21,594 nt of DNA, taken from positions 1-21,594 of the forward strand of contig JAILNP010000024.1 of NCBI GenBank assembly GCA_024691475.1. The letters are read 5' to 3'. Both the position numbers and the translations under genes were made by a program. The notes beneath the pieces were generated by a model. It was not told the origin of the DNA and ran no database searches. It saw only the letters and a list, made by a program, of their open reading frames with translations. This document shows, piece after piece, positions 1 through 6,557 of the stretch; position 1 is the stretch's first letter, and each line of letters begins with the position of its first letter. The DNA is from Denitrobacterium sp024691475. GTDB lineage: Bacteria; Actinomycetota; Coriobacteriia; Coriobacteriales; Eggerthellaceae.

Positions 1-255
1 GTGAGCTTTGGCGTTGCCGGCGGTCGTGCGGCTGCCGAAAAGGTCATGGGTGGCCTGAAGATGGCGAGCATCGCAACGCATGTGGCCGATGCACGTACGT
101 GCTGCCTGCATCCTGCGTCGAGCACGCATCGCCAGATGAGCGATGCCGAACTGGAGGCAGCTGGCGTAGCCCCCGATCTCATTCGCCTCAGTTGCGGCAT
201 CGAGGCAACCGAGGATATCATTGCCGATATCGACCAGGCCCTTGCGCTTTTGTAG
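1..255 (+). CDS. metY: O-acetylhomoserine sulfhydrylase (MetY), C-terminal fragment
   Basis: This is the last 84 codons of a PLP-dependent Cys/Met metabolism enzyme; the gene begins before the window, so the GTG at base 1 is an internal valine and not a start. The fragment shows the family's C-terminal hallmarks: a FGVAGG segment, HPASSTHRQMS, and the arginine of IRLSCGIEATEDI, which in this family contacts the substrate carboxylate. The enzyme makes homocysteine from O-acetylhomoserine and sulfide in the cytoplasm. The next gene is a metA whose key residue predicts O-acetylhomoserine as product, so the two should act in sequence. Cystathionine gamma-synthase is the main alternative; the neighbour and the wording of the C-terminus favour MetY. 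Confidence 0.85.
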   Translation: MSFGVAGGRAAAEKVMGGLKMASIATHVADARTCCLHPASSTHRQMSDAELEAAGVAPDLIRLSCGIEATEDIIADIDQALALL

Positions 256-267
256 TAGCGTTTCCTG

Positions 268-337
268 CCGCCCCGTCGATTTTCGATTGTCGATGGGGCG
301 GTTTGCCGTACGCGCCTCGTGCGCGTACGCGGTTTTT
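268..337 (+). terminator. Double hairpin with T-tract after metY
   Basis: Two hairpins follow the metY stop. The first pairs 268-279 with 290-301 (CCGCCCCGTCGA, one G-T pair). The second pairs 307-315 with 321-329 (CGTACGCGC, perfect 9 bp) and is followed after CGG by five T at 333-337. The second has the form of an intrinsic terminator. The metA start lies only 29 bases further on, so metA must be transcribed by partial read-through or from a promoter within this structured stretch. Confidence 0.65.
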
Positions 338-366
338 CGTCATTGCCCTATTGGAAGGTGAGCATC

Positions 367-1311
367 ATGCCTATTCGCATTCCCGATGCGCTGCCCGCAA
401 CCGACTTGCTGGCGCAGGAAAATATCTTCGTGATGACCGAGTATCGCGCTGTGCATCAGGACATTCGCCCCTTGCGCGTGGTGCTGCTCAACCTCATGCC
501 CACCAAGGTTGCCACGGAAACGCAGATTCTCCGACGCCTCTCGAACACGCCGCTGCAGGTGGAGATTACGCTGCTGCGCATGGCGAGCCATGCTGCGAAG
601 AACGTCTCGGAACAGCATCTCGATACGTTCTACCGTACGTTCGAGCAGATCGAGCATGAGCACTTCGACGGCATGATCATCACGGGTGCGCCGGTGGAGC
701 GTCTTGAGTTCGAAGACGTGGACTACTGGCCCGAACTTTGCCAGATCATGGAATGGGGCACGACGCACGTGCATTCGACGCTTCATATCTGCTGGGGTGC
801 GCAGGCGGGCATGTTCTTCCACTACGGCATTCAGAAGCATGAGCTTGAACAGAAGATGTCGGGCGTGTTCAGGCATCGTCGTATCGTGGACAAGGTAACG
901 ACGCCCCTGCTGCGTGGCTTCGACGATTTGTTCTGGGCGCCTCACTCGCGTTACACCGAAGTGCGCACGGCCGATATCGAGGCTCATCCGAAGCTCGATT
1001 TGCTTGCCGTCTCGGAAGAGGCGGGCGCGTATCTTGCGAAAAGCTCCGACGATCGCAACATCTTCGTGTTCGGGCATCCTGAATACGACCGCTATACCCT
1101 GGGCAATGAATATGAGCGCGATATTGCCAAGGGCATGTTCCCGCAGGTGCCAAAGCACTATTATCCCAATGACGACCCGTCTCAGCCGCCGTATTCGTTC
1201 TGGCGTGCCCATGCTCAGCTGCTGTACACCAACTGGCTGAACTACTACGTGTACCAGACCACGCCCTACGATGTTCGCTTGGCTGGCGGCATGGAGGACC
1301 ATGACTCGTAG
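367..1311 (+). CDS. metA: Homoserine O-acetyltransferase (MetA/MetAA family)
   Basis: A 314-residue enzyme that acylates homoserine, the first committed step of methionine synthesis. The start at 367 gives the canonical MPIRIPD N-terminus and has GGAAGG a few bases upstream; the frame is open 48 bases further upstream but without support. Visible residues are the nucleophile Cys142 (LHICWGAQAG) and the His237/Glu239 pair (FGHPEYD), the triad known for this family. Residue 111 is Glu (TGAPVERLEF). In characterised MetA enzymes Glu at 111 goes with acetyl-CoA and Gly with succinyl-CoA, so O-acetylhomoserine is the expected product. This fits the MetY fragment just upstream. Length is normal for the family. 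The gene ends 18 bases before a convergent minus-strand gene. Confidence 0.93.
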   Translation: MPIRIPDALPATDLLAQENIFVMTEYRAVHQDIRPLRVVLLNLMPTKVATETQILRRLSNTPLQVEITLLRMASHAAKNVSEQHLDTFYRTFEQIEHEHFDGMIITGAPVERLEFEDVDYWPELCQIMEWGTTHVHSTLHICWGAQAGMFFHYGIQKHELEQKMSGVFRHRRIVDKVTTPLLRGFDDLFWAPHSRYTEVRTADIEAHPKLDLLAVSEEAGAYLAKSSDDRNIFVFGHPEYDRYTLGNEYERDIAKGMFPQVPKHYYPNDDPSQPPYSFWRAHAQLLYTNWLNYYVYQTTPYDVRLAGGMEDHDS

Positions 1312-1329
1312 GATCTCGTTACCTTTGGC

Positions 1330-1779
1330 CTAACTTTGAAGATCGGCGCAGTCGTTTTCCGAAAGGACCTCTATGCCTGCGTCTATGAGTGCTTGAGCTG
1401 TCTTGCCCATTCCGGGTACGAGCGTGCCAGAAAACGTGCCATCGTAGATGAGTCCCTTACCGCACGAGGGGCTCTTACTCTTCAGGATGGCTTGCGTGCA
1501 GCCGTGTTCGTTCGCTATGCGTACCGCTTCAGCCGCACCTGCTTCGAAGGCTGCGGTTCTGTCGATGCCGTCTGCGTCTACGACGCGACCGCTGGGTTGC
1601 AGTTCGGCGCATGCGCGTGGCGTGGGTAGGCCCGCCATGACTTCGGGGCAGATGGGGATAAGGGTGCGCGTGTCGACTAGCTTCCGTATGGCGGGGCAGG
1701 GGTAGTCCTTGCCGTCGTAGCGGCATGGCTCGCCCATCAGGCATGCGCTTACGAGTAGGGGCGGTTCGTTGTTCGTCAT
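1330..1779 (-). CDS. DUF523 / TudS-like iron-sulfur protein
   Basis: A 149-residue cytoplasmic protein of the DUF523 family. Three cysteines stand in the conserved family positions: Cys13 in SACLMGEPCRYDG, Cys44 in IPICPE, and Cys106 in LKSKSPSCG. In the related thiouracil desulfidase TudS the equivalent cysteines hold a [4Fe-4S] cluster that removes sulfur from thiolated bases, so a desulfidase role is plausible but inferred. There is a GGAAG about 10 bases upstream of the ATG. The gene lies 31 bases downstream of the MFS exporter on the same strand and is probably co-transcribed with it. No known partner in sulfur-base salvage is visible here, although the convergent neighbours metA/metY are sulfur genes. 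Confidence 0.8.
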   Translation of the reverse strand: MTNNEPPLLVSACLMGEPCRYDGKDYPCPAIRKLVDTRTLIPICPEVMAGLPTPRACAELQPSGRVVDADGIDRTAAFEAGAAEAVRIANEHGCTQAILKSKSPSCGKGLIYDGTFSGTLVPGMGKTAQALIDAGIEVLSENDCADLQS

Positions 1780-1810
1780 TTGGTTGCGGCTTCCGTTTGA
1801 ATCATTTCGC

Positions 1811-3097
1811 CTAGTCTAGCGTGCGAACACTCTTGGAAAGGGCCACGACCGTTCCAATTGCGATGATGAACAATCCGTCAATCGAGAAGAAGACGGGCGT
1901 GCTCGTGGCTTCCGCGATGCCGCCGCCCAGCGCCGTGCCAATGGGAATGGCCAGCCCGGTCATGGCGGTGAACAGGCCCATGACGCGCCCGAGTTTGTCT
2001 TCGGGAATGCCCTTCTGAAGTAGCGTCATGAGTGGGGCATTGAACCAAGCGCACGCAATGGCAAGCGCTCCCATGCAGGCGAGGAACCACCAGTAGCCAT
2101 CGCTGGGGATGAATCCCGAGACAAATGCGCCTGCGCCCACAATGAATGCGGCGACAATGATGATGCGCGCGAGCTTGTGTTGCGGGTTGATTGCCATGAG
2201 CGCGAGCGCGCCTACGAGCATACCCGTGCCGAATACGGCTGCGAGCAGGGAAGCTGCAAAACCGTCGCCGCCAAAGTGACTGGAAACCATAAGCGGAAGG
2301 AGCGAATCGATGGGGCCGTATGCAAGCATGCCCAGCGCCACGGCAACCGTGAGAATGAGCAGGCCGGGCTGCACGGCTAGCGCCGAGGCGCCTTCCTTCA
2401 GGCTCTGCCATGCGCCTGCTTCTTCATGCTTCAGATGCTTGGGAAGTTTTGCCAGGAACATCGTAATGACGGCGACCGTTGCGCCGATGCCGCCCAGTAG
2501 GATGGAAGCCTGCAAGCCGAATGACGTGTATAGCAGAATGCCCAGCGCAGGTGCTGCGATCATCGAGATGCTGCCCAGGAGCGAGTCCATGCCATTGATG
2601 CGCATGAGGTGGCGTTCGGGTACGAGCAGAGGCATGGTCGCATTGAATGCGGGGCCTCGGAAACCTGCAGTGATGCCGAATGCAGCGCAGAACAGGCCGA
2701 TGGCCATTACGCTGGGTCCTGCAAGGGCAATCCATGCCGCGATAGCCAGGCCGCTTGCCGCGAGAATGGCGTCGCAGGCAATGATGATAGCCTTGCGGTT
2801 GTACTTGTCGGCTATCACGCCACCGAAGGGCGAGAGCAGGCCCATGGGTAGGAAGGCCAGTACGTACATGAAAGCCAGAACGGAGGGTGAGCCCGTGGTT
2901 TCGGTAACGTACCAGATGCCCGAATAGCTTGCGGCGTTGCCGGCGAAGGCCGAAATAGCGTAGCCACCCCAGATGAGAGCTATGCGCGGCAGCCAATCGT
3001 GAGGCAGCACGTGGCCACCTGTGGACATGTCGGGGTCTTTCCGACCATGGGGTATTGCGATTGGCTCTTTGGCTTCGACTGCGGTGAGTTCGCTCAC
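1811..3097 (-). CDS. MFS transporter, MFS_3-like exporter
   Basis: A 428-residue major facilitator with about 12 hydrophobic segments. The loop after the second segment carries motif A (GGVIADKYNRKA, residues about 92-103). It resembles the MFS_3/enterobactin-exporter and macrolide-efflux branch, so it is probably a drug or metabolite exporter; the substrate cannot be told. The frame is open further upstream to 3208, but the GTG at 3095-3097 is preceded by GAGGGAAG at 3101-3108, an excellent ribosome site with 3 bases between it and the GTG, while the upstream ATGs have none. A second possible start, ATG at 3026-3028 with GGAAAG, would shorten the protein by 23 residues. A TATACT at 3149-3154 on the minus strand is a candidate -10 box. 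The DUF523 gene follows after 31 bases. Confidence 0.85.
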   Translation of the reverse strand: MSELTAVEAKEPIAIPHGRKDPDMSTGGHVLPHDWLPRIALIWGGYAISAFAGNAASYSGIWYVTETTGSPSVLAFMYVLAFLPMGLLSPFGGVIADKYNRKAIIIACDAILAASGLAIAAWIALAGPSVMAIGLFCAAFGITAGFRGPAFNATMPLLVPERHLMRINGMDSLLGSISMIAAPALGILLYTSFGLQASILLGGIGATVAVITMFLAKLPKHLKHEEAGAWQSLKEGASALAVQPGLLILTVAVALGMLAYGPIDSLLPLMVSSHFGGDGFAASLLAAVFGTGMLVGALALMAINPQHKLARIIIVAAFIVGAGAFVSGFIPSDGYWWFLACMGALAIACAWFNAPLMTLLQKGIPEDKLGRVMGLFTAMTGLAIPIGTALGGGIAEATSTPVFFSIDGLFIIAIGTVVALSKSVRTLD

Positions 3098-3195
3098 GGT
3101 CTTCCCTCTATTCGCGTTGCGCGTGCCCATATGGTTCGTTAGGCGAGAAGTATACCGATTGTCCGCGCAGTTCGTAGGTGTGATTTGCAAACCCG

Positions 3196-3259
3196 TGACA
3201 TTTGTCATGGGTGATTGTGATTTTATTCACTGACGCAAGGAATTGTGGCGGCGCACAAT
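3196..3259 (+). promoter_or_regulatory. Dual-dyad operator and promoter, copy 1
   Basis: Upstream of the DUF2975-like gene there are two inverted repeats: TGACATTTGTCA (3196-3207) and GTGATTTTATTCAC (3217-3230), centred 22 bases apart. A CACAAT at 3254-3259 is a plausible -10 box, while the -35 position (about 3230-3236, CTGACG) is only moderate. The same arrangement recurs at 4196-4259 in front of the ABC exporter, with 33 of 37 identical positions over the dyad block. The dyads would sit near -64 and -42 relative to the predicted start of transcription, where NarL-type activators commonly bind. That the response regulator encoded at 8838 is the binder is inference. Confidence 0.75.
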
Positions 3260-3291
3260 GAGGTTGCCGCTGGTAGATGGAGGAAAGTGCC

Positions 3292-3828
3292 ATGATAAGT
3301 AAGAATCTTGACGCCATTCAGACGATTGCCAAGATCTGCAGGGTGGTTAGCGTCATCGTGCTCGCCTGCTGCCTGGCTGGTGGCATCTTGTGCGTCATCG
3401 GCATGGCTTGCGTGGGTACGCCTGACCTTATTACGGTAAATGGCGTCACCGTGCATTCTATCGTCGACCTTTCCGCCGATGTAAACCTTGGGGTGGTATA
3501 TGCATCCTTGCTCACGGGCCTTGTCTTTTGCATCGCAGGCTGCGTTTTGGGCAAGCTTGCGAAGCGGTATTTCGACCATGAATTGGCAGCGGGTACGCCG
3601 TTTACGTTCGAGGGTGCGAACGAGATGATGCGCCTGGGCATCTTCACGGCTGTCATTCCTCTGGGCGCGCAAATTATTGCCCATGTTGGCTGCTCTGCCA
3701 TGGCGCGTTACTTCGAGGGCGTTACCTGTCCTTCAATCGAGGTGTCTACCTCGTTTATGTTTGGCGTGGCGCTCATCGTAATGAGCGTGATCTTCCGATA
3801 TGGCGCCGAGCTGCGCGTGCAATCATAA
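3292..3828 (+). CDS. DUF2975-like four-helix membrane protein
   Basis: A 178-residue protein with four hydrophobic segments at about residues 19-42, 67-88, 115-135 and 153-169, and a cytoplasmic-looking stretch between the second and third (KRYFDHELAAGTPFTFEGANEMMRLG). This stretch matches the style of DUF2975 proteins; the family call is by eye. The start at 3292 follows GGAGGAAAG at 3279-3287; an ATG 15 bases upstream overlaps that ribosome site and is not used here. No enzymatic motif is visible. It leads a two-gene unit with the small protein at 3858 and shares its upstream dyad operator with the ABC exporter downstream. A role in the same membrane-stress or resistance response is therefore likely, mechanism unknown. 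Confidence 0.75.
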   Translation: MISKNLDAIQTIAKICRVVSVIVLACCLAGGILCVIGMACVGTPDLITVNGVTVHSIVDLSADVNLGVVYASLLTGLVFCIAGCVLGKLAKRYFDHELAAGTPFTFEGANEMMRLGIFTAVIPLGAQIIAHVGCSAMARYFEGVTCPSIEVSTSFMFGVALIVMSVIFRYGAELRVQS

Positions 3829-3857
3829 TAAACGGGAACCGAACGAAGGAGTGCATC

Positions 3858-4049
3858 ATGAAGTACGAGTACGTAAGGGTGAAGCTCGATAAGAACAATC
3901 GTGCTATGAATGCCGATATGGAAAGCCATCGGCGGGTCATCGACGAGAAAGCCGCCCAAGGGGCGCGCTATGTTGGCTGGTTTCCGGCTACGCAGGGGCC
4001 GTCGGGGAAGACCGTCGAGTTCGATTTGATTTTCGAGGTTGCCGAGTAG
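3858..4049 (+). CDS. DUF4177-like small protein
   Basis: A 63-residue soluble protein. It begins MKYEYVRVKL and contains an EKAAQGARYVGWFP segment followed by a beta-strand-like ending, the pattern of the DUF4177 fold (YEY... then eGW...). The family has no assigned function. AAGGAG lies 6 bases before the ATG. It begins 29 bases after the DUF2975-like gene and is followed by a strong terminator at 4114-4143, so the two genes form a complete small operon. Confidence 0.72.
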   Translation: MKYEYVRVKLDKNNRAMNADMESHRRVIDEKAAQGARYVGWFPATQGPSGKTVEFDLIFEVAE

Positions 4050-4113
4050 GCCGCGTCGTAAGGAATCGTCCTGAACAGGCTTTCGCTCAAGAGAGGTTAG
4101 ATGCATTAGCTTG

Positions 4114-4143
4114 GATGCGCACCATCGTGTGCGCATCTTTTTT
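4114..4143 (+). terminator. Intrinsic terminator after the DUF2975/DUF4177 pair
   Basis: A perfect 9-bp stem GATGCGCAC (4114-4122) / GTGCGCATC (4129-4137) with a 6-base loop is followed directly by six T (4138-4143). It separates the small operon from the ABC exporter operon, so the exporter must use its own promoter, which agrees with the repeated operator at 4196. Confidence 0.88.
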
Positions 4144-4195
4144 ATGTGCCATACTGACCGTTTCGTTGTTCCCGCCGTTTTCTCGCCACACGTCA

Positions 4196-4259
4196 TGACA
4201 TTTGTCATGGGTGGTAGTGATTTTCCTCACTGGTGTGGGGTTTTGGCACGCGGCACAAT
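4196..4259 (+). promoter_or_regulatory. Dual-dyad operator and promoter, copy 2
   Basis: This second copy lies in front of the ABC ATPase gene. It has TGACATTTGTCA at 4196-4207 (extended to a 14-base ATGACATTTGTCAT) and GTGATTTTCCTCAC at 4217-4230. CACAAT occurs again at 4254-4259, at exactly the same distance from the dyads as in copy 1. The -35 region (CTGGTG) is poor, as expected for a promoter that needs an activator. The downstream operon encodes its own histidine kinase and NarL-type regulator, so positive autoregulation is the simplest reading. Confidence 0.75.
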
Positions 4260-4291
4260 AACCGTAGTAATCAACGGAGGAAGGATTTGCT

Positions 4292-5227
4292 ATGGCGATT
4301 GTGGACGTTCGCAACCTCGTGAAGCGATACGGGGACGTGCTTGCGCTCGATCACTTCAATCTGAAAATCGAGAAGGGCGAGGTCTTTGGCTTGCTGGGGC
4401 CCAATGGCTCGGGCAAGACGACGGCCATCAACTGCATCCTGCAGCTGCTTACGTATGACAAGGGCGAAATCGAGCTGTTCGGTAAGCCCATGAAGCCCAC
4501 CAGCTACGACTTGAAGCGCCGCATAGGTGTAGTGCCGCAGGACGTTGCCGTGTTCGAAGAGCTTACCGTGCGCGAGAATATTGATTACTTCTGCGGCCTG
4601 TACATCGCCGACGCTTCGGAACGCAAGCGCCTGGTGGACGAGGCGATCGAGTTCGTGGGGCTGCGCGATTACGTGAAGTTTCGTCCCCGCAAGCTTTCCG
4701 GTGGCTTGAAGCGCCGTCTGAACATTGCCTGCGGCATCGCCCACAAGCCCGAGCTCATCTTCTTCGACGAGCCCACGGTTGCCGTCGATCCGCAGAGCCG
4801 TAATTCCATCTTGGAGGGCATTCAGCGCCTTAATTCCGAAGGTGCCACCGTGGTCTACACCTCGCATTACATGGAAGAGGTGGAGCAAATCTGCAGCCGC
4901 ATCATGATCATGGATCGCGGTGAATCGCTGGCTGCGGGTACGAAGGACGACCTGGTACGCATGGTGTCCACGGGCGAGAAGATCGAGATCGAGGCTCCTG
5001 ATCTTCCAGGTGGCACGCTTGATGCGCTGGGTGGACTTCCGTTTGTGCGTCGCGTAACGCATGACGGAGCGACCATTCACGTGCTGTGCGATAACGGCCC
5101 TCACAACCTGGCGAGCATTCTGGGCGTGTTACAGGAACGCGCCGTGGTATTCGGGCGCGTGTATTCCGAGCCCCCTACGCTCAACGACGTGTTCCTGGAA
5201 ATAACGGGCAAAGAGCTGCGCGACTAG
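4292..5227 (+). CDS. ABC-2 exporter ATP-binding protein (LnrL-like)
   Basis: A 311-residue ATPase with all nucleotide-binding motifs: Walker A GPNGSGKT (36-43), Q-loop Gln83, signature LSGGLKRR (135-142), Walker B LIFFDE (155-160) and switch His192. After the ATPase domain, about 90 residues form the C-terminal extension typical of drug- and lantibiotic-exporter ATPases (DrrA/CcmA type), ending in the usual PTLNDVFLEITGKELRD. GGAGGAAGG lies upstream of the ATG. Two ABC-2 permeases, a histidine kinase and a response regulator follow on the same strand, the gene set of Bacillus lnrJKLMN (linearmycin resistance) in a different order. Export of, or protection from, membrane-active compounds is the likely role; the substrate is unknown. 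Confidence 0.92.
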   Translation: MAIVDVRNLVKRYGDVLALDHFNLKIEKGEVFGLLGPNGSGKTTAINCILQLLTYDKGEIELFGKPMKPTSYDLKRRIGVVPQDVAVFEELTVRENIDYFCGLYIADASERKRLVDEAIEFVGLRDYVKFRPRKLSGGLKRRLNIACGIAHKPELIFFDEPTVAVDPQSRNSILEGIQRLNSEGATVVYTSHYMEEVEQICSRIMIMDRGESLAAGTKDDLVRMVSTGEKIEIEAPDLPGGTLDALGGLPFVRRVTHDGATIHVLCDNGPHNLASILGVLQERAVVFGRVYSEPPTLNDVFLEITGKELRD

Positions 5228-5264
5228 GGGCGAGGCTAATTCTGCCGGCGTATTTGCCCCATGT

Positions 5265-5302
5265 TTCGCGCGTGGCGCGGGCCCAAGCCCGCTTGGCGCG
5301 AA
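5265..5302 (+). other. Stem-loop between ATPase and first permease
   Basis: The 142-base gap between the ATPase and the first permease holds an imperfect hairpin: outer arms TTCGCGC (5265-5271) / GCGCGAA (5296-5302), inner arms GCGGGC (5277-5282) / GCCCGC (5287-5292), loop CCAA. There is no T-tract, so it is not a normal terminator. It may stabilise the ATPase message or reduce expression of the permeases. Confidence 0.45.
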
Positions 5303-5369
5303 GGCGGTGCAACTGCGCTCGCCGGAATCGCCCGCGCTGACCTTAGTCCTGAAGGAGAGGCTGAGAAAC

Positions 5370-6557
5370 GTGATTAATACATTCAAATACACGGTGCTGT
5401 CGATATTGCGGGAACGCAGCGTCGTAATCTGGGTTATTCTGTTCCCGCTGGTGCTGGCGACGCTGTTCAATGCCATGTTTGCGGGGCTTGATGATGCCGC
5501 CTACGATCTGCCCGTCATTCCCGTGGCCGTCGTCGACGAATCGGAGGGCCAGGCTGGCGATGCGTTCGATGCCACCATGGAAGCGCTTTCCGATGGCGAC
5601 GATGCGCTGCTCAGTGCCACTTACGTCGATTCCGCCGATGAGGCGCGCGCATTGCTGAAATCGGGCGATACCATCGGCACCATTACGCTCGACGCCGAGG
5701 GCTATCCTAGCCTGGAGCTTTCTCCGAGTGTGGGTGACGTAGGCACCTCTATGGAGCAGGTCAAACGTACCGTGCTTGCCGACGTCATCGACGATTTCTG
5801 CCGGTCGCGTGCGGCTGCCGAGGACATCATTGCCAACGACCCGGCGTCGCTTGCGAATGCCGACGTGGTGGATTCGTTTTCGGATCGCAGCGCGTATACC
5901 CAGGAGCTGGCGATCACGCATAGCAAGACCAGGGAATCCGTGCGCTACTTCTATGCGCTGCTGGGGTTTGCGGCGCTCATGGCCGCGATGGTGGGGCTCA
6001 ACGCGGTGGGTCGCGTGCAGCCGAACATCTCCCCGTTGGGTGCGCGTCGTGCGCTCAGCGGCACGAGTCGGGTTCGCATGCTCGTGGGCTGCATTTCCGC
6101 AAGTTGGATAGTGAGCTTCTGCGCGTTGCTTGTCGCCTTCGCCTATATCCGCTTCGTTCTTGGCATCGAATTCGGCGGTCGCGAAGGGGAGTGCGTGCTT
6201 GGCTTGGCCGTTGCCGCCCTTATGTCCACTTCTCTGGGTGCGCTCATCGGCGCCCTTCCCGGGGTTCCCTTTAGCGCTAGGAGTGGCATGCTCACGGGTA
6301 TTACCTGTCTGTTGTCCCTGTTCGCAGGCTTGTATGGAACGCCCTCCATGCGCCTTGCCGACCAGATTGCCCACGATGCCCCTTGGGTGGCGCTGGTGAA
6401 TCCGGCAAAGCAGGTAACCGACCTGTTCTACAGCCTGTACGTATACACCGACCTGACCCCGTTCTTCCAGACGATGGGCGTTCTGCTGGTGGCTACTGCC
6501 GTCTTCGCCCTCGCTGCTGGTCTGCTCATGAGGAGGCAGCGCTATGCAAGTCTTTAA
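5370..6557 (+). CDS. ABC-2 type permease (LnrM-like)
   Basis: A 395-residue permease with the ABC-2 layout: one membrane helix near the N-terminus (about 18-37), a large extracytoplasmic region (about 38-190), then five helices at about 191-212, 240-262, 276-297, 304-322 and 366-387. The GTG start at 5370 is chosen because AAGGAGAGG stands at 5352-5360; the frame is open to an ATG at 5307 that has no ribosome site and lies beside a hairpin. The protein then starts MINTFKYTVLSILRERS, which is typical for the family. Its 3' end overlaps the next permease by 14 bases, which suggests translational coupling and a heterodimeric membrane channel. Confidence 0.88.
   Translation: MINTFKYTVLSILRERSVVIWVILFPLVLATLFNAMFAGLDDAAYDLPVIPVAVVDESEGQAGDAFDATMEALSDGDDALLSATYVDSADEARALLKSGDTIGTITLDAEGYPSLELSPSVGDVGTSMEQVKRTVLADVIDDFCRSRAAAEDIIANDPASLANADVVDSFSDRSAYTQELAITHSKTRESVRYFYALLGFAALMAAMVGLNAVGRVQPNISPLGARRALSGTSRVRMLVGCISASWIVSFCALLVAFAYIRFVLGIEFGGREGECVLGLAVAALMSTSLGALIGALPGVPFSARSGMLTGITCLLSLFAGLYGTPSMRLADQIAHDAPWVALVNPAKQVTDLFYSLYVYTDLTPFFQTMGVLLVATAVFALAAGLLMRRQRYASL

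Noticed and set aside
340..1302. Long minus-strand open frame opposite metA
   Set aside because: Its translation has no recognisable domain and is rich in Arg and His as expected for the antisense of a GC-rich gene; metA on the plus strand is unambiguous.
3098..3208. Longer N-terminus for the MFS transporter
   Set aside because: The added residues are not hydrophobic or conserved-looking and lack a ribosome site; the GTG at 3097 has an excellent one. The longer form would also overlap the operator at 3196.
3196..4207. Exact 1000-base spacing of the two operator copies
   Set aside because: Treated as coincidence: the intervening genes are ordinary coding sequence and no other repeat unit links the two copies, so no tandem duplication of the whole block is indicated.
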